Positions 25,626 through 34,239 of a DNA stretch of 40,278 bases are shown in pieces. Under the pieces are notes generated by a model. The model was not told the DNA's origin. It saw nothing but the letters and a program-made list of their open reading frames with translations, and ran no database searches. Within the stretch, counting starts at the first letter, position 1. The number at the start of each line of letters is the position of its first letter. Origin of the DNA: Hymenobacter rubidus (GTDB lineage Bacteria > Bacteroidota > Bacteroidia > Cytophagales > Hymenobacteraceae); contig NZ_JAERQF010000044.1 in NCBI RefSeq assembly GCF_016734815.1, positions 1 to 40,278 of the forward strand. The letters are read 5' to 3'. The translations under genes and the position numbers were made by a program.

Positions 25626-26623
25626 GCCAAGCTGCTTTTCACGAGCCCGCATGGCTGCTGCTGTTCGCGCTTTTTCCGGTGCTGCTGTTCCTGCATGTGC
25701 GCTACTTCCGGCAGCGGCACCCGGGCTGGACCCTTGGCAGCCTGCCCGGCTCTGCACACGATGACGACGCTCCTCAGCGTATCACTCCGCCCGATATTCT
25801 GCTGGTGCTGCGCCTGCTTGCCTTGGCCGGCATCATTCTGGGGCTGGCCAATTTCAAAACCGGGGTTGTGACCAGGCACCGACTGGCCGCCGAGGGCATC
25901 GATATCGTGATGGCCATGGACGTTTCGACCAGCATGCTGGTGGAAGACATCAAGCCAAACCGCTTAGAGGGGCTGAAAACCGTCATCACGCGTTTTGTGG
26001 CGGGCCGCACCAACGACCGCCTCGGGCTCGTCATCTACGCGGGCGAGAGCCTGAACTGGTGCCCGCTTACCACCGACTACGCCTACCTGCTCCAGCAACT
26101 GAACCGAATAAACGAGCCCGACCTCGCCGACGGCACGGCCATTGGCATGGGGCTGGCATCGGCGGTGAACGCCTTGCGCCTGAGCAAGGCCAAAAGCAAA
26201 GTTATTATTCTGCTTACCGATGGCGAGAATACCACCGGCTTTATCGAGCCCGCCACTGCGGCGCTGCTCGCCCAGAAAAATAAGGTGAAGGTCTATACCA
26301 TCGGGGTGGGCACCACAGGGCTGGCGCCCTGGCCGTTCTACGATACCGACGGGCACAAAACCTACCATTACGTGCCGATGAAAATAGACGTGGCAGCCCT
26401 GACCAACATTGCTCAGCAGACCGGCGGCAGGTTTTTTAGAGCAACCGATGCCACCTCCCTAAGTCATATTTATCAGGAAATCAACGGCATGGCCCAGTCA
26501 CCGACCGGCTACCGGACCGACGTGCTTTACACGGCCCACTACCGCTGGTTTCTGCTGCCCGCCCTGCTTTTCTTTCTGATTGGGGAAGGGCTGAAACTTA
26601 CGCTGCTGCGCAGCCTGGCCTAG
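25622..26623 (+). CDS. batA: BatA, membrane von Willebrand A protein
   Basis: The 333-aa protein has an N-terminal hydrophobic pair (about 9-26 and 58-76), a von Willebrand A domain with the MIDAS motif DVSTS at 100-104 and the family segments DRLGLVIYAGES and NWCPLTTDY, and a C-terminal membrane helix (about 309-325). BatA-type proteins were named for Bacteroides aerotolerance and are thought to form an envelope complex with MoxR. The start overlaps the previous stop. It directly abuts batB. Confidence 0.93.
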   Translation: MSQAAFHEPAWLLLFALFPVLLFLHVRYFRQRHPGWTLGSLPGSAHDDDAPQRITPPDILLVLRLLALAGIILGLANFKTGVVTRHRLAAEGIDIVMAMDVSTSMLVEDIKPNRLEGLKTVITRFVAGRTNDRLGLVIYAGESLNWCPLTTDYAYLLQQLNRINEPDLADGTAIGMGLASAVNALRLSKAKSKVIILLTDGENTTGFIEPATAALLAQKNKVKVYTIGVGTTGLAPWPFYDTDGHKTYHYVPMKIDVAALTNIAQQTGGRFFRATDATSLSHIYQEINGMAQSPTGYRTDVLYTAHYRWFLLPALLFFLIGEGLKLTLLRSLA

Positions 26624-27628
26624 ATGATAAGCTTCGAACACCCTTATTATCTGCTGTATGCCGGGGTACTGCCCGTGCTTGTGGTGGGCTACCTGGTGGC
26701 GGGGCGCCGGACTGCCCGTGCGCTGCGGGGCACGGCGCTGGCGGGTGCCGGCGACGCTTTGCTGCCCGGCAGGCAGCGGCACTGGTCGCACCTGCGGTTT
26801 GGCCTGCGGCTGCTGGCTTATGCCGCGCTGGTGCTGGCCATTGCGACTCCGCAGGCCAAGGTTTCGCGGGCGTCGGCGCCCGTTACCGGCAATCAGCGGC
26901 TGGTATTTGCCGTCGACGTTTCCAACAGCATGCTGGCCACGGACCTGCTCCCCGACCGGTTGAGCCAGGCCAAAAAGCTGATTGAAGAAACGGTGCAGCA
27001 GCTGCGCGGCGAAGAAGTGGCCCTTGTCGTGTTTGCGGGCAATGCGCGCCTGTACATGCCCTTAACCACTGATTATAATGTGGTTCGCCGTGCGTGCAGC
27101 GCCATGTCGCCGGAGCTGATTACGCTGCAGGGCACTTCGTTTGCTGATGCGTTGGGGCTGGCCGGCCAGGTACTCAAAGCCTCGCCCCGGCAAGGCGGCA
27201 TGCTGTGCATTTTGTCCGATGGCGAAATTCACACGGCGCACGATGCACACCTGGCGGATTCGCTGCATCGCGCAGGCATCGAGTTGGTGGCCGTGGGGAT
27301 TGGGACGCCCGAAGGTGCCCCCATTCCGGTAAGCAACGCCCGCGAGGGCACGCCCGATGTGAAGCGGGACCGCAACGGCGCCCCCATTCGCACCCGGCTG
27401 GAGGAAGACAATTTGAAGGCGTTGGTGCAGGGACGTGCCAACCGCTACATTCGGCTCGACACCTGGCGCGACGCGGCGGCACGGCTGCTGCCAATGGTGC
27501 GGGAACTGGAGAAACCTGCGCAGCAATCGGATGCGCCTTGGCACCTCGCCTATTTTCAGCTGTGCCTGGTGGCGGCCTTTGGCTTGCTGCTGCTGGAGCT
27601 CTTGCTGGCTTTCGGAGTTCCCCTTTGA
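26624..27628 (+). CDS. batB: BatB, membrane von Willebrand A protein
   Basis: The 334-aa protein is a second vWA member with MIDAS DVSNS at 98-102, the segment EEVALVVFAGNARLYMPLTTDY, two N-terminal hydrophobic segments (about 8-25 and 58-74) and a C-terminal membrane helix (about 313-330). BatA and BatB probably pair in the membrane. It begins on the base after the batA stop. Confidence 0.93.
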   Translation: MISFEHPYYLLYAGVLPVLVVGYLVAGRRTARALRGTALAGAGDALLPGRQRHWSHLRFGLRLLAYAALVLAIATPQAKVSRASAPVTGNQRLVFAVDVSNSMLATDLLPDRLSQAKKLIEETVQQLRGEEVALVVFAGNARLYMPLTTDYNVVRRACSAMSPELITLQGTSFADALGLAGQVLKASPRQGGMLCILSDGEIHTAHDAHLADSLHRAGIELVAVGIGTPEGAPIPVSNAREGTPDVKRDRNGAPIRTRLEEDNLKALVQGRANRYIRLDTWRDAAARLLPMVRELEKPAQQSDAPWHLAYFQLCLVAAFGLLLLELLLAFGVPL

Positions 27629-27641
27629 GGAAGCAATTGCT

Positions 27642-28358
27642 ATGAAAAAAAGCACCCCGCCGTTACGTATGCTTCTGATTCCGCTGGCCATCGTAGCCCT
27701 GCTGAGCGCCTGGCGTGTCGTGACCGGGGCCGGCTGGGCAGTGCATATCGCCGAAGGATTTGCGGCCTATAAAGCAGGTGCTTACGGCGACGCGGAGGTG
27801 CGCTTTCGGCAGGCGTTGCGCGTAGTGCCCGCGTTGGGGGCAGCGCAGTATAATCTGGGCAACGCCTTGTACCAGCAGGGGCGCTACAGCGAATCTACGG
27901 GGTATTACCGGCAGGCAATACACGCGCAAACGCCCGCTGCGCAGGCAGGGTCGTGGGCCAACCTGGGCAATGCGTTGTACCAGAGCGGCCGTTTGGCAGA
28001 GAGTGACGTGGCCTATCGCAAGGCCTTGCTTTTGTTGCCCGACGATGCCGCCATCCGTCAGGATTTTTTATTTATTCAACGCCAGGTGGCCAGCCGCTTG
28101 GCGCGCACGGCCCCGAAGCCGAAGGCCTCGGACGCCGCCTCGCAGAACGACAAAAGCAAAACCGAAAGCCAGCGCGAACAGCCCAACGCAAACAAGGACG
28201 AGCGCCAGGAGCCGAACGCACAGGAGTTGAACCTCACCAACAAGAGCGTTCAGGATGTGTTGGGTCAGCTCAACGAACAGGAAAGCAAGGTGAAAATGAA
28301 GAAAGAGGGGCGCCGGCAGAAACTAAGGAACGTGACTTCCGATGAGAAAGATTACTAA
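27642..28358 (+). CDS. batC: BatC, TPR protein
   Basis: The 238-aa protein starts with a signal anchor (about 8-26) after MKKST. Two to three TPR units follow at about 34-140 (YNLGNALYQQGRYSES and NLGNALYQSGRLAES). Then comes a charged, low-complexity Asn/Glu/Lys region and a short C-terminal motif QDVLGQLNEQESKV that is typical of BatC. The start at 27642 gives the signal anchor; an upstream in-frame ATG at 27435 would lie inside batB. The stop overlaps the batD start by 17 bases. Confidence 0.9.
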   Translation: MKKSTPPLRMLLIPLAIVALLSAWRVVTGAGWAVHIAEGFAAYKAGAYGDAEVRFRQALRVVPALGAAQYNLGNALYQQGRYSESTGYYRQAIHAQTPAAQAGSWANLGNALYQSGRLAESDVAYRKALLLLPDDAAIRQDFLFIQRQVASRLARTAPKPKASDAASQNDKSKTESQREQPNANKDERQEPNAQELNLTNKSVQDVLGQLNEQESKVKMKKEGRRQKLRNVTSDEKDY

Positions 28359-29892
28359 ACCAGTGTTTCGGAGCACTCTCCGACAACTGCACCGCCGGAG
28401 CCAAGCCGGGCGCGCGTTCGCCGGGCGGTGGCTTCTGAGGGCGTGGCTTTGCGCCCTGCTGGCCCTGGCAAGCGGGCCGGTACCGGCCCAGACGGCAGCC
28501 TCGCCCGCGGCAACAGACCAGGAGAGCGGGAAGGACGTGTTTATCAGAGCGGTGCCCAGCAGCACGAGCGTGTATGCCGGGCAGGCGTTCACCGTGAGCT
28601 ACCTGCTCTACTACCGCGTCCCCCTCATCGACCCGGATGACGAAATAAACCTTCAGTTCCGTGACTGCTTCGTGGTGGAGTTTGCGGCTGCCCGGCCGCC
28701 GGAACGCGAGGAAACCATTGGCGGGCAGGTGTACAAAGTGCAGCTGCTGAAAAAGTACCTGCTAATCCCCCAGTTGACGGGCGCCCTGCCGCTGCCGGTA
28801 TTGAAGCGGCGCTACCGCTTCACGGCACCGGCGAAGCCCGAAGACTTTTTTGGGGGCGAGCAAATGGTGACCAAAACCATTCGCTCTTCAGCGCTGCAGG
28901 TTGCCGTGAAGGCCCTGCCCGCCACCGGCGATTCCACCGCCTTCAGCAGGGCTGTTGGGAAATTCCGCGTTCGGGTCACGTATAGTCAGCCGCGAAAAGA
29001 CGACCATTTTTTAACTGTTAAAGTGCGAATAAAAGGCCTTGGCAATCTGAGGAATGTCAGGCTCCGGCCGCCGCCGATGCCCGATAACGTCGATGTTTTC
29101 AACGTGCGCGGCAAGGAAGAACATGCCCTCACCGCCGATGGGCTCGAGGCCGAATACGTGTATACTTACGATGTGCTGGCGGCTTACCAGGGCACGTATG
29201 AGCTGCCGGGGCCGCGGCTCTCCTACTTCGAGCCGGAAGCTGGCCAGTACGTTGCCTTCACCGCCCCCCCCTACCGCTGGCGCGTGACCCACGGCGGCCA
29301 GGCGCCCACGCGCCCAGCGGGGCCGGCCCCACGGCCCGCCGGCCGGCACGAAGGCCTCTATACCAAAGCCGACTTTTACCAAGACCGGGTGGAGTACTTG
29401 TTTTTCGGCTCCCCGGCTTGCGATGCGGTTCTGGTCGTCTCGGGCTTGCTTTTCCTTGGCGGCATAGCGCTGGGGCGGTATTGGGCGCTACGGGCCGCAA
29501 ACAGCCAATACTACCGGTATCGAAACGCAAAAAAACGGGCCCTTCAGGCCCTCAAAAAATTGGACAAGGCTTCGGCTCCCGATGTGGACAGCTACTACAA
29601 AACCCTGCGGGATGTCCTGGTTAGCTATTTATGCAGCAAACTTGACAGGCCCGAAGCCGCATTCTCTGCCCGGGACTTGGCCTTTGCTATGCAGCCGTTT
29701 CAGGTGCCCCTGCCGCTGTGGAGCCGCACGGCGGCGCTGCTGGAGGTGCTCGCCAAAAGTCGTTTCTCCGCCACCCGCCCCGCCACCATCCCAACCCATT
29801 ACCGCACCGAACTGCTTGCCCTCATTCATGAATTGGACGCCTGCTTTCCCGACAAAGTGCATCCTCCTGTGCTGGTGGGTGCTGCTGTTTAG
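28342..29892 (+). CDS. batD: BatD, oxygen-tolerance protein with periplasmic domains
   Basis: The 516-aa protein has a signal sequence after a basic leader (about 28-50, ending PVPAQ), beta-sandwich periplasmic domains (about 60-330, starting VFIRAVPSSTSVYAGQAFTV), one membrane helix (about 357-378), and a cytoplasmic helical tail with FSARDLAFAM. This matches BatD. The leader before the signal is long, so the actual start may be an internal codon. It overlaps the batC end and the batE start. Confidence 0.9.
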   Translation: MRKITKPVFRSTLRQLHRRSQAGRAFAGRWLLRAWLCALLALASGPVPAQTAASPAATDQESGKDVFIRAVPSSTSVYAGQAFTVSYLLYYRVPLIDPDDEINLQFRDCFVVEFAAARPPEREETIGGQVYKVQLLKKYLLIPQLTGALPLPVLKRRYRFTAPAKPEDFFGGEQMVTKTIRSSALQVAVKALPATGDSTAFSRAVGKFRVRVTYSQPRKDDHFLTVKVRIKGLGNLRNVRLRPPPMPDNVDVFNVRGKEEHALTADGLEAEYVYTYDVLAAYQGTYELPGPRLSYFEPEAGQYVAFTAPPYRWRVTHGGQAPTRPAGPAPRPAGRHEGLYTKADFYQDRVEYLFFGSPACDAVLVVSGLLFLGGIALGRYWALRAANSQYYRYRNAKKRALQALKKLDKASAPDVDSYYKTLRDVLVSYLCSKLDRPEAAFSARDLAFAMQPFQVPLPLWSRTAALLEVLAKSRFSATRPATIPTHYRTELLALIHELDACFPDKVHPPVLVGAAV

Positions 29893-30613
29893 CTTGCCGG
29901 GCTGCTCCGGCCGCCAGTCAAGCCACGCAGCCGAATCCTTTCGCAGCGGCAACGAGCAGCTGTTGCAGGGAAACTATGCCAAAGCCATTGCCAGCTACCG
30001 GCAGGTAGAGCAGCAAGGCATTCGGCGGTCGGAACTATACTGCAACCTGGGCAATGCCTTTTTGCGCTCGGGGCGGGTAGGCTGGGCGGTGTATTATTAC
30101 GAACGGGGGCTCCAGCAAACCCCGCTGGACTCGCAGCTCATCAGCAACCGAAAACAGGCCTGGGCCGCCGCCGCCATAGCCGCTCCGGAGCCCAACTCGT
30201 TGCCCATCTGGAATTCGGCAGCGGTGTTGAAAGCAGCGGATATTGTTGCGGAACTGGCTGTTTTCGCCGGGTTACTCAGTGCCGTCTTGTGGCTGGCCGG
30301 GATAGTGTACCAGCCAAGCCGCAACAGATTACTGCTGATTGCCGCGAGTAAATCCTTGCTTTTAGCAAGTGGCTTGCTGTTGCTGCTCTTCACGGGAACA
30401 AGGCTTGCCGGGGAGCGGCCCCAAGCCGTGGTTATTCTGGCCAATGCGGCTGGCCGGGTTGGGCCAGGCAGTGCAGCCCGAAAATCATTCGACGTGAAAG
30501 AGGGAGAAAAGGTAACTGTATTGAATCGGTACGAAGGATGGAGTAAAATCCAAACGCTAAAGGGCGAAGAAGGCTGGATAAGCACCGGCAGCTTGGCAAG
30601 CCTGAAAGATTGA
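29828..30613 (+). CDS. batE: BatE, TPR plus SH3 lipoprotein or membrane protein
   Basis: From the chosen ATG the 261-aa protein opens with a short hydrophobic signal ending in LPGC (a lipobox-like site), then TPR units (about 35-105: AESFRSGNEQLLQGNYAKAI, YCNLGNAFLRSGRVGWA). Two membrane helices follow (about 137-158 and 172-190), and a bacterial SH3 domain closes it (about 200-258, GEKVTVLNRYEGWSKIQTL and EEGWISTGS). The same frame stays open upstream to 29582 but that part is out-of-frame batD sequence; 29828 is the first start that gives a signal peptide. It overlaps batD by 65 bases. Last gene of the Bat series. Confidence 0.85.
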   Translation: MNWTPAFPTKCILLCWWVLLFSLPGCSGRQSSHAAESFRSGNEQLLQGNYAKAIASYRQVEQQGIRRSELYCNLGNAFLRSGRVGWAVYYYERGLQQTPLDSQLISNRKQAWAAAAIAAPEPNSLPIWNSAAVLKAADIVAELAVFAGLLSAVLWLAGIVYQPSRNRLLLIAASKSLLLASGLLLLLFTGTRLAGERPQAVVILANAAGRVGPGSAARKSFDVKEGEKVTVLNRYEGWSKIQTLKGEEGWISTGSLASLKD

Positions 30614-30627
30614 ACCGGTTTGAAGTC

Positions 30628-30660
30628 GAACGGCTATTTGCACCGTTCAAGCTATTTTTT
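30628..30660 (+). terminator. Probable terminator after the Bat operon
   Basis: GAACGG (30628-30633) pairs with CCGTTC (30643-30648), followed a few bases later by a run of six T at 30655-30660. The stem is short and the T-run is displaced, so the call is moderate. Confidence 0.45.
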
Positions 30661-30664
30661 CGTT

Positions 30665-30782
30665 GAAGCTGTTTAGGCAATCGGTTTCGCCCGGTCCGAC
30701 ACCCTAGGCGTCCGACCGGTTGTCGGTCACCGGTCGTTTGCGTACCGAGCTTGCGGCAACCGGTACACTACTAAACAGCTTC
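30665..30782. repeat. Structured element bounded by a 12-bp inverted repeat
   Basis: GAAGCTGTTTAG (30665-30676) is the exact reverse complement of 30771-30782. Between the arms lie nested GC-rich repeats: CCGGTCCGAC (30691-30700) pairs with GTCCGACCGG (30710-30719) with one mismatch, and CGACCGGT (30713-30720) pairs with ACCGGTCG (30729-30736). ACCGGT occurs four times within 30614-30766. It may be a small non-autonomous mobile element or a structured leader for the next gene. Confidence 0.55.
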
Positions 30783-30872
30783 CCTATAACTCCCTGTTGG
30801 CAATGCCGCCGACGGGTATTTTTAAGAATACATTCACAGAGCGTGACGCTCAGTCGCCTCTCTTGCAATACT

Positions 30873-32600
30873 ATGGCAACCTCTCCCAACGGTAAATCAT
30901 CTACTACTCCGGTCAATGGCCACACCACTCCCGGCGGCACGCATCATAAAAAAGTGGGCAAGCCGCCGCTCGACGAGTTGTTGACCCCCACGGCCGTGCC
31001 GGCCCACAAGCTGGTGCTGCGCACCCTGCGCCGCTCCGATTTTAAGGCCATCAAAGCCATCATGGACCAGGTGTATTCTAATATGGAAGGCGCCTGGACT
31101 TCTGAAGAATTCAGCGCTTTGATTCGAAAATTTCCCGAAGGACAGATTGGCATTGAGGACAACGGCCGGCTGGTGGCGGCGGCGCTGGCCATTATTGTGG
31201 ACTACGACAAGTTTGGCGATAAGCACACGTATGCCAAAATCACGGGCCACGGCAAATTCGACACCCACGACCCGGAAGGCGACACGCTGTACGGCGTAGA
31301 TGTATTTGTGGACCCCGAATACCGCAGCCTGCGCCTGGGCCGCCGCCTCTACGATGCCCGCAAGGAACTGTGCGAGAACCTGAACCTGCGCGCCATGGTG
31401 GCGGGGGGCCGCATTCCCGGCTACGCCACGTACGCCAACGAGATGACGCCGGCCAAATACGTGGAAATGGTGCGCAACAAGGAGCTGGTCGACCCTATTC
31501 TTACTTTCCAGCTTTCCAACGAGTTCTACGTCCGCAAAATCATTCGCGGCTACCTGCCCTACGATTCCGAGTCGAAGGCCTACGCCACGCTGCTGGAGTG
31601 GATTAACGTGTATTACGAGGAGGAGGAAAAGCTCATTGGCAACCAGAAATCCAACGTGCGCATTGGCATTGTGCAGTGGCAGATGCGCGCCACCCGCAGC
31701 TTGGAGGACCTGTTGCAGCAGATTGAGTTTTTCGTGGACACGGTGAGCGGCTACAAGGCTGATTGCGTGATGTTCCCGGAGTTTTTCAACGCTCCGCTCA
31801 TGGCCCTCACCAACGAGGACTCGCCGGCCGTGGCCATTCGGGCCATGGCGGCCTTTACGGAACCCATTAAGGCCAAGATGATGGAGCTGGCCGTGAGCTA
31901 CAACATCAACATCGTGGCCGGCTCGATGCCGGTGTACCTCAACGAAAAGCTGCACAACGTGGCCTTCCTCTGTCGCCGCGACGGCACCGTGGACGAGCAG
32001 TACAAGCTGCACGTGACGCCCGACGAGGCCAGCTACTGGGGCATGCGCGGCGGCGATAAGCTGAAGTGCTTCGACACAGACTTTGGCAAAATCGGCATTC
32101 TGGTGTGCTACGACGTGGAATTCCCCGAACTCTCGCGCATGCTGAGCGACGAGGGCATGAAAATCCTGTTCGTGCCCTTCTGGACCGATACCAAGAACGC
32201 CTACCAGCGCGTGCGCCTCTGTGCCCAGGCCCGCGCCATCGAAAACGAGTGCTACGTGGCCATCACCGGCTCGGTGGGCAACCTGCCCCGCGTCGAGAAC
32301 ATGGACATTCAGTACTCCCAGTCGGCCGTGTTCAGCCCCTCGGACTTCGCCTTCCCGCACGATGCCATCGTGGCCGAGGCTACGCCGAACACGGAGATGA
32401 CCCTCATTGCCGACCTGGACCTTGACCTACTCAAAGACCTGAACACCAGCGGGGCCGTTCGCAACCTGCGCGACCGTCGCAAGGACCTGTACTCGGTGAG
32501 CTGGGTGAAGAAATCGACCGAGCGCGACGAGGAATTGCTGGCGCAGGGCGAAGAGCGCCTGCCCAAAACCAGCCGCCGCCGGGCCGTAGCGGCTGGGTAG
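30873..32600 (+). CDS. GNAT acetyltransferase - carbon-nitrogen hydrolase (nitrilase) fusion
   Basis: The 575-aa protein joins two enzymes. Residues about 45-225 form a GNAT acetyltransferase domain (EYRSLRLGRRLYDARKEL carries the acetyl-CoA loop). Residues about 262-545 form a nitrilase-superfamily amidase with catalytic Glu303 (MFPEFFNAP), Lys378 (YKLHVTPDE) and Cys412 (LVCYDVEFPEL). Such fusions are known in Bacteroidota; the substrate is unknown, but the pairing suggests acyl-group transfer and amide hydrolysis on the same kind of molecule. The start at 30873 is preferred over an in-frame ATG at 30720, which would translate through the structured element. The first 40 residues are a low-complexity Ser/Thr/Pro/Gly leader. 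Confidence 0.92.
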   Translation: MATSPNGKSSTTPVNGHTTPGGTHHKKVGKPPLDELLTPTAVPAHKLVLRTLRRSDFKAIKAIMDQVYSNMEGAWTSEEFSALIRKFPEGQIGIEDNGRLVAAALAIIVDYDKFGDKHTYAKITGHGKFDTHDPEGDTLYGVDVFVDPEYRSLRLGRRLYDARKELCENLNLRAMVAGGRIPGYATYANEMTPAKYVEMVRNKELVDPILTFQLSNEFYVRKIIRGYLPYDSESKAYATLLEWINVYYEEEEKLIGNQKSNVRIGIVQWQMRATRSLEDLLQQIEFFVDTVSGYKADCVMFPEFFNAPLMALTNEDSPAVAIRAMAAFTEPIKAKMMELAVSYNINIVAGSMPVYLNEKLHNVAFLCRRDGTVDEQYKLHVTPDEASYWGMRGGDKLKCFDTDFGKIGILVCYDVEFPELSRMLSDEGMKILFVPFWTDTKNAYQRVRLCAQARAIENECYVAITGSVGNLPRVENMDIQYSQSAVFSPSDFAFPHDAIVAEATPNTEMTLIADLDLDLLKDLNTSGAVRNLRDRRKDLYSVSWVKKSTERDEELLAQGEERLPKTSRRRAVAAG

Positions 32601-32626
32601 CTTCCGGGCGTATCAAATGCAAAAGC

Positions 32627-32665
32627 AAAGGAGCGGCTGTGCATACGGCCGTTCCTTTTGCGTTG
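32627..32665 (+). terminator. Hairpin terminator after the nitrilase fusion gene
   Basis: AAAGGAGCGGCTGT (32627-32640) pairs along its whole length with 32645-32658 (ACGGCCGTTCCTTT), two pairs being G-U, around a GCAT tetraloop. It is followed by TTGCGTT, a poor T-run, so efficiency is uncertain. Confidence 0.6.
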
Positions 32666-32853
32666 TGGGAGGCAGTGCCGCTGGTTGTAATTGGCCGTGA
32701 AGCGTATTTTTTATGGACTTTAAATGGTTTTAGTAGCTTGAAAAAGGCTTGAACCTTATTTCAAATCACTCTTTTCTTGAACCTTTCAAACCACCGCTGC
32801 CTGCCGAGAGCCGTTTCATGTGTAGTCCCGAGCTGAGCTATTAATTTACCTGC

Positions 32854-33258
32854 ATGTTCGAGCCCTTTCTATTGGCTGGTTGCAGCCTCGTGCTACTGGC
32901 TTCGTGTATGAACACCGGGGACGGTGCCAACGGGGGCTACCGTCAGACACGACTTGTATCCAGCAAAGGCGATACGCTCTACGTGAAGGCCTACTACTGG
33001 GGGCTAACCAATGACAAGCAACTCTCCACCGTTGCTGACACCGACGAGCCCATTGGTTGGGGTAATCAGCGGCGAGCGGACATCGTCGTGGGACTGGACC
33101 CGTTTCTGTATCGGTTTGCCCAGGACACGCTCACCCTCTATGCGCGCGCGCCGTTGCCCCATTTTCCTATTCGCGCACCCTCTGTCGTGGTCCAGTACCG
33201 CGAGGTGACCAATCCGGAATACATGACTTTATTCCATCAACTGAGCAAAACGCCTTAA
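32854..33258 (+). CDS. Small putative lipoprotein
   Basis: The 134-aa protein opens with a hydrophobic stretch and a lipobox-like LLASC (Cys18), with a second possible site LLAGC (Cys10). The mature part is beta-rich with RLVSSKGDTLYVKAYYWGL and DIVVGLDPFLYRFAQDTLTLY. No family is recognised. The N-terminus lacks the usual lysine/arginine, so membrane lipidation is likely but not certain. It has its own long upstream gap and no operon partner; the next gene is on the other strand. Confidence 0.7.
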   Translation: MFEPFLLAGCSLVLLASCMNTGDGANGGYRQTRLVSSKGDTLYVKAYYWGLTNDKQLSTVADTDEPIGWGNQRRADIVVGLDPFLYRFAQDTLTLYARAPLPHFPIRAPSVVVQYREVTNPEYMTLFHQLSKTP

Positions 33259-33376
33259 CCACTCGTTGTTCAGAAACACCCAAAGCAATACTTCTTTTCC
33301 TGAACTACTAGCAACCTGCTACTAATTACCAGAATGGTGCCGCATGGCCGGAGGATTTTAAGAAAGCAGTCCACGG

Positions 33377-33425
33377 TTAAACGTTTACGAAATGGCCCAC
33401 AGGGATGAGTTTCGTAAACGTTTAA
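33377..33425. repeat. Perfect 16-bp inverted repeat in convergent gap
   Basis: TTAAACGTTTACGAAA (33377-33392) is the exact reverse complement of 33410-33425, with a 17-base loop. Each arm contains the self-palindrome TAAACGTTTA. It lies between the lipoprotein gene and the minus-strand GNAT gene, where a shared terminator is expected, but there is no T-run on either strand. An operator pair is another reading. Confidence 0.6.
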
Positions 33426-33536
33426 TCGTAGACGGGTTTCCCCCGCCAAGGTACCGCGCCAGCAGAACCCCACCCAGAGAGCCAAATCCACCACTTTCCC
33501 AAGACGAGCACTATATTGTACGTTATGCAATCTTCA

Positions 33537-34088
33537 TCATTTACTTTCTCCTGAAGCCTTAGCTATCAGCAGCTTGTAATACACTGCCGTGGCATGCGGC
33601 TGCCCATCGTTGTTGATAAAATACTCGGGAATAGCTCCTACAAAATGGTAGCCCATTGATTGATACAACTGCTCGGCCCCGTCGCCATGGCGAGTATCGA
33701 GAATGAGGGTGGTGCGGTCCAGCTCCAACGCCTGCTGCTCTAGCGCCTGCAACAGCTGCCGGGCCACGCCCTGCCGACGCGCCCGCCGGTGCACCAGCAG
33801 CTTCGAGACTTCGGCCCGGAGCCGGGAATTGGGGCGGGTGGCCAGGTCAAGCTGCACGGTACCCAGCAGGTCGGTTTCGCCGGGCTGGTGGGCCACGAGC
33901 AGCACCCGATGCCCGGCTTCCATGGCTTCAATCACACTCTGCCAGTATGCTGCTGCTTCGGATGCGGGGAGCGGCGGCAGGAAGCCGACCGAGGCGCCCG
34001 AATCGACGGCATCGTGGAGTAGTTCGTGGAGCTGCGGGAGCAGGGTCCGGGCTTCGGCGGCAGAGAGGCAGGCAATGGTAACGTCCAT
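33537..34088 (-). CDS. GNAT family N-acetyltransferase
   Basis: The 183-aa cytoplasmic protein has the GNAT fold in order: an N-terminal strand-helix, GTVQLDL (strand 4), LLVHRRARRQGVARQLLQAL (the acetyl-CoA pyrophosphate loop, R-x-x-G-x-A type), and a C-terminal YQSMGYHFVGAIPEYF that carries the usual tyrosine. The substrate is unknown. It is divergent from the SDR gene. Confidence 0.88.
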   Translation of the reverse strand: MDVTIACLSAAEARTLLPQLHELLHDAVDSGASVGFLPPLPASEAAAYWQSVIEAMEAGHRVLLVAHQPGETDLLGTVQLDLATRPNSRLRAEVSKLLVHRRARRQGVARQLLQALEQQALELDRTTLILDTRHGDGAEQLYQSMGYHFVGAIPEYFINNDGQPHATAVYYKLLIAKASGESK

Positions 34089-34239
34089 AACGGGCTTGGC
34101 TTTCGTGACTTCAAGTACCTGAAAGAAACATCAAATCAGGGTGACCTGCAAAACCCCTTTGTGCAAACGTTGCCACCGGTTGGGCTTTTGTGCGTAAACT
34201 TCGGCCCCATTTCTTTTCGCTCATTACCAACCCCACCAC

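Noticed and set aside
22789..30613. MoxR/vWA genes as an anti-phage defence system
   Set aside because: The full BatA-E set with DUF58 is the ordinary envelope/aerotolerance operon of Bacteroidota; no nuclease, helicase or other effector is linked.
30897..32360. 487-codon open frame on the minus strand
   Set aside because: It lies wholly antisense to the GNAT-nitrilase fusion, whose catalytic motifs are intact; the antisense translation is His/Val/Gln-rich without any domain, a known effect of GC-rich codon use.
32748..32785. Direct repeat CTTGAACCTT twice, 28 bases apart
   Set aside because: Two 10-base copies in AT-rich DNA upstream of the lipoprotein gene are not enough to call a regulatory site.
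33270..33530. 86-codon minus-strand frame next to the GNAT gene
   Set aside because: It spans the 16-bp inverted repeat, has no domain or signal, and its translation is unlike a conserved protein.
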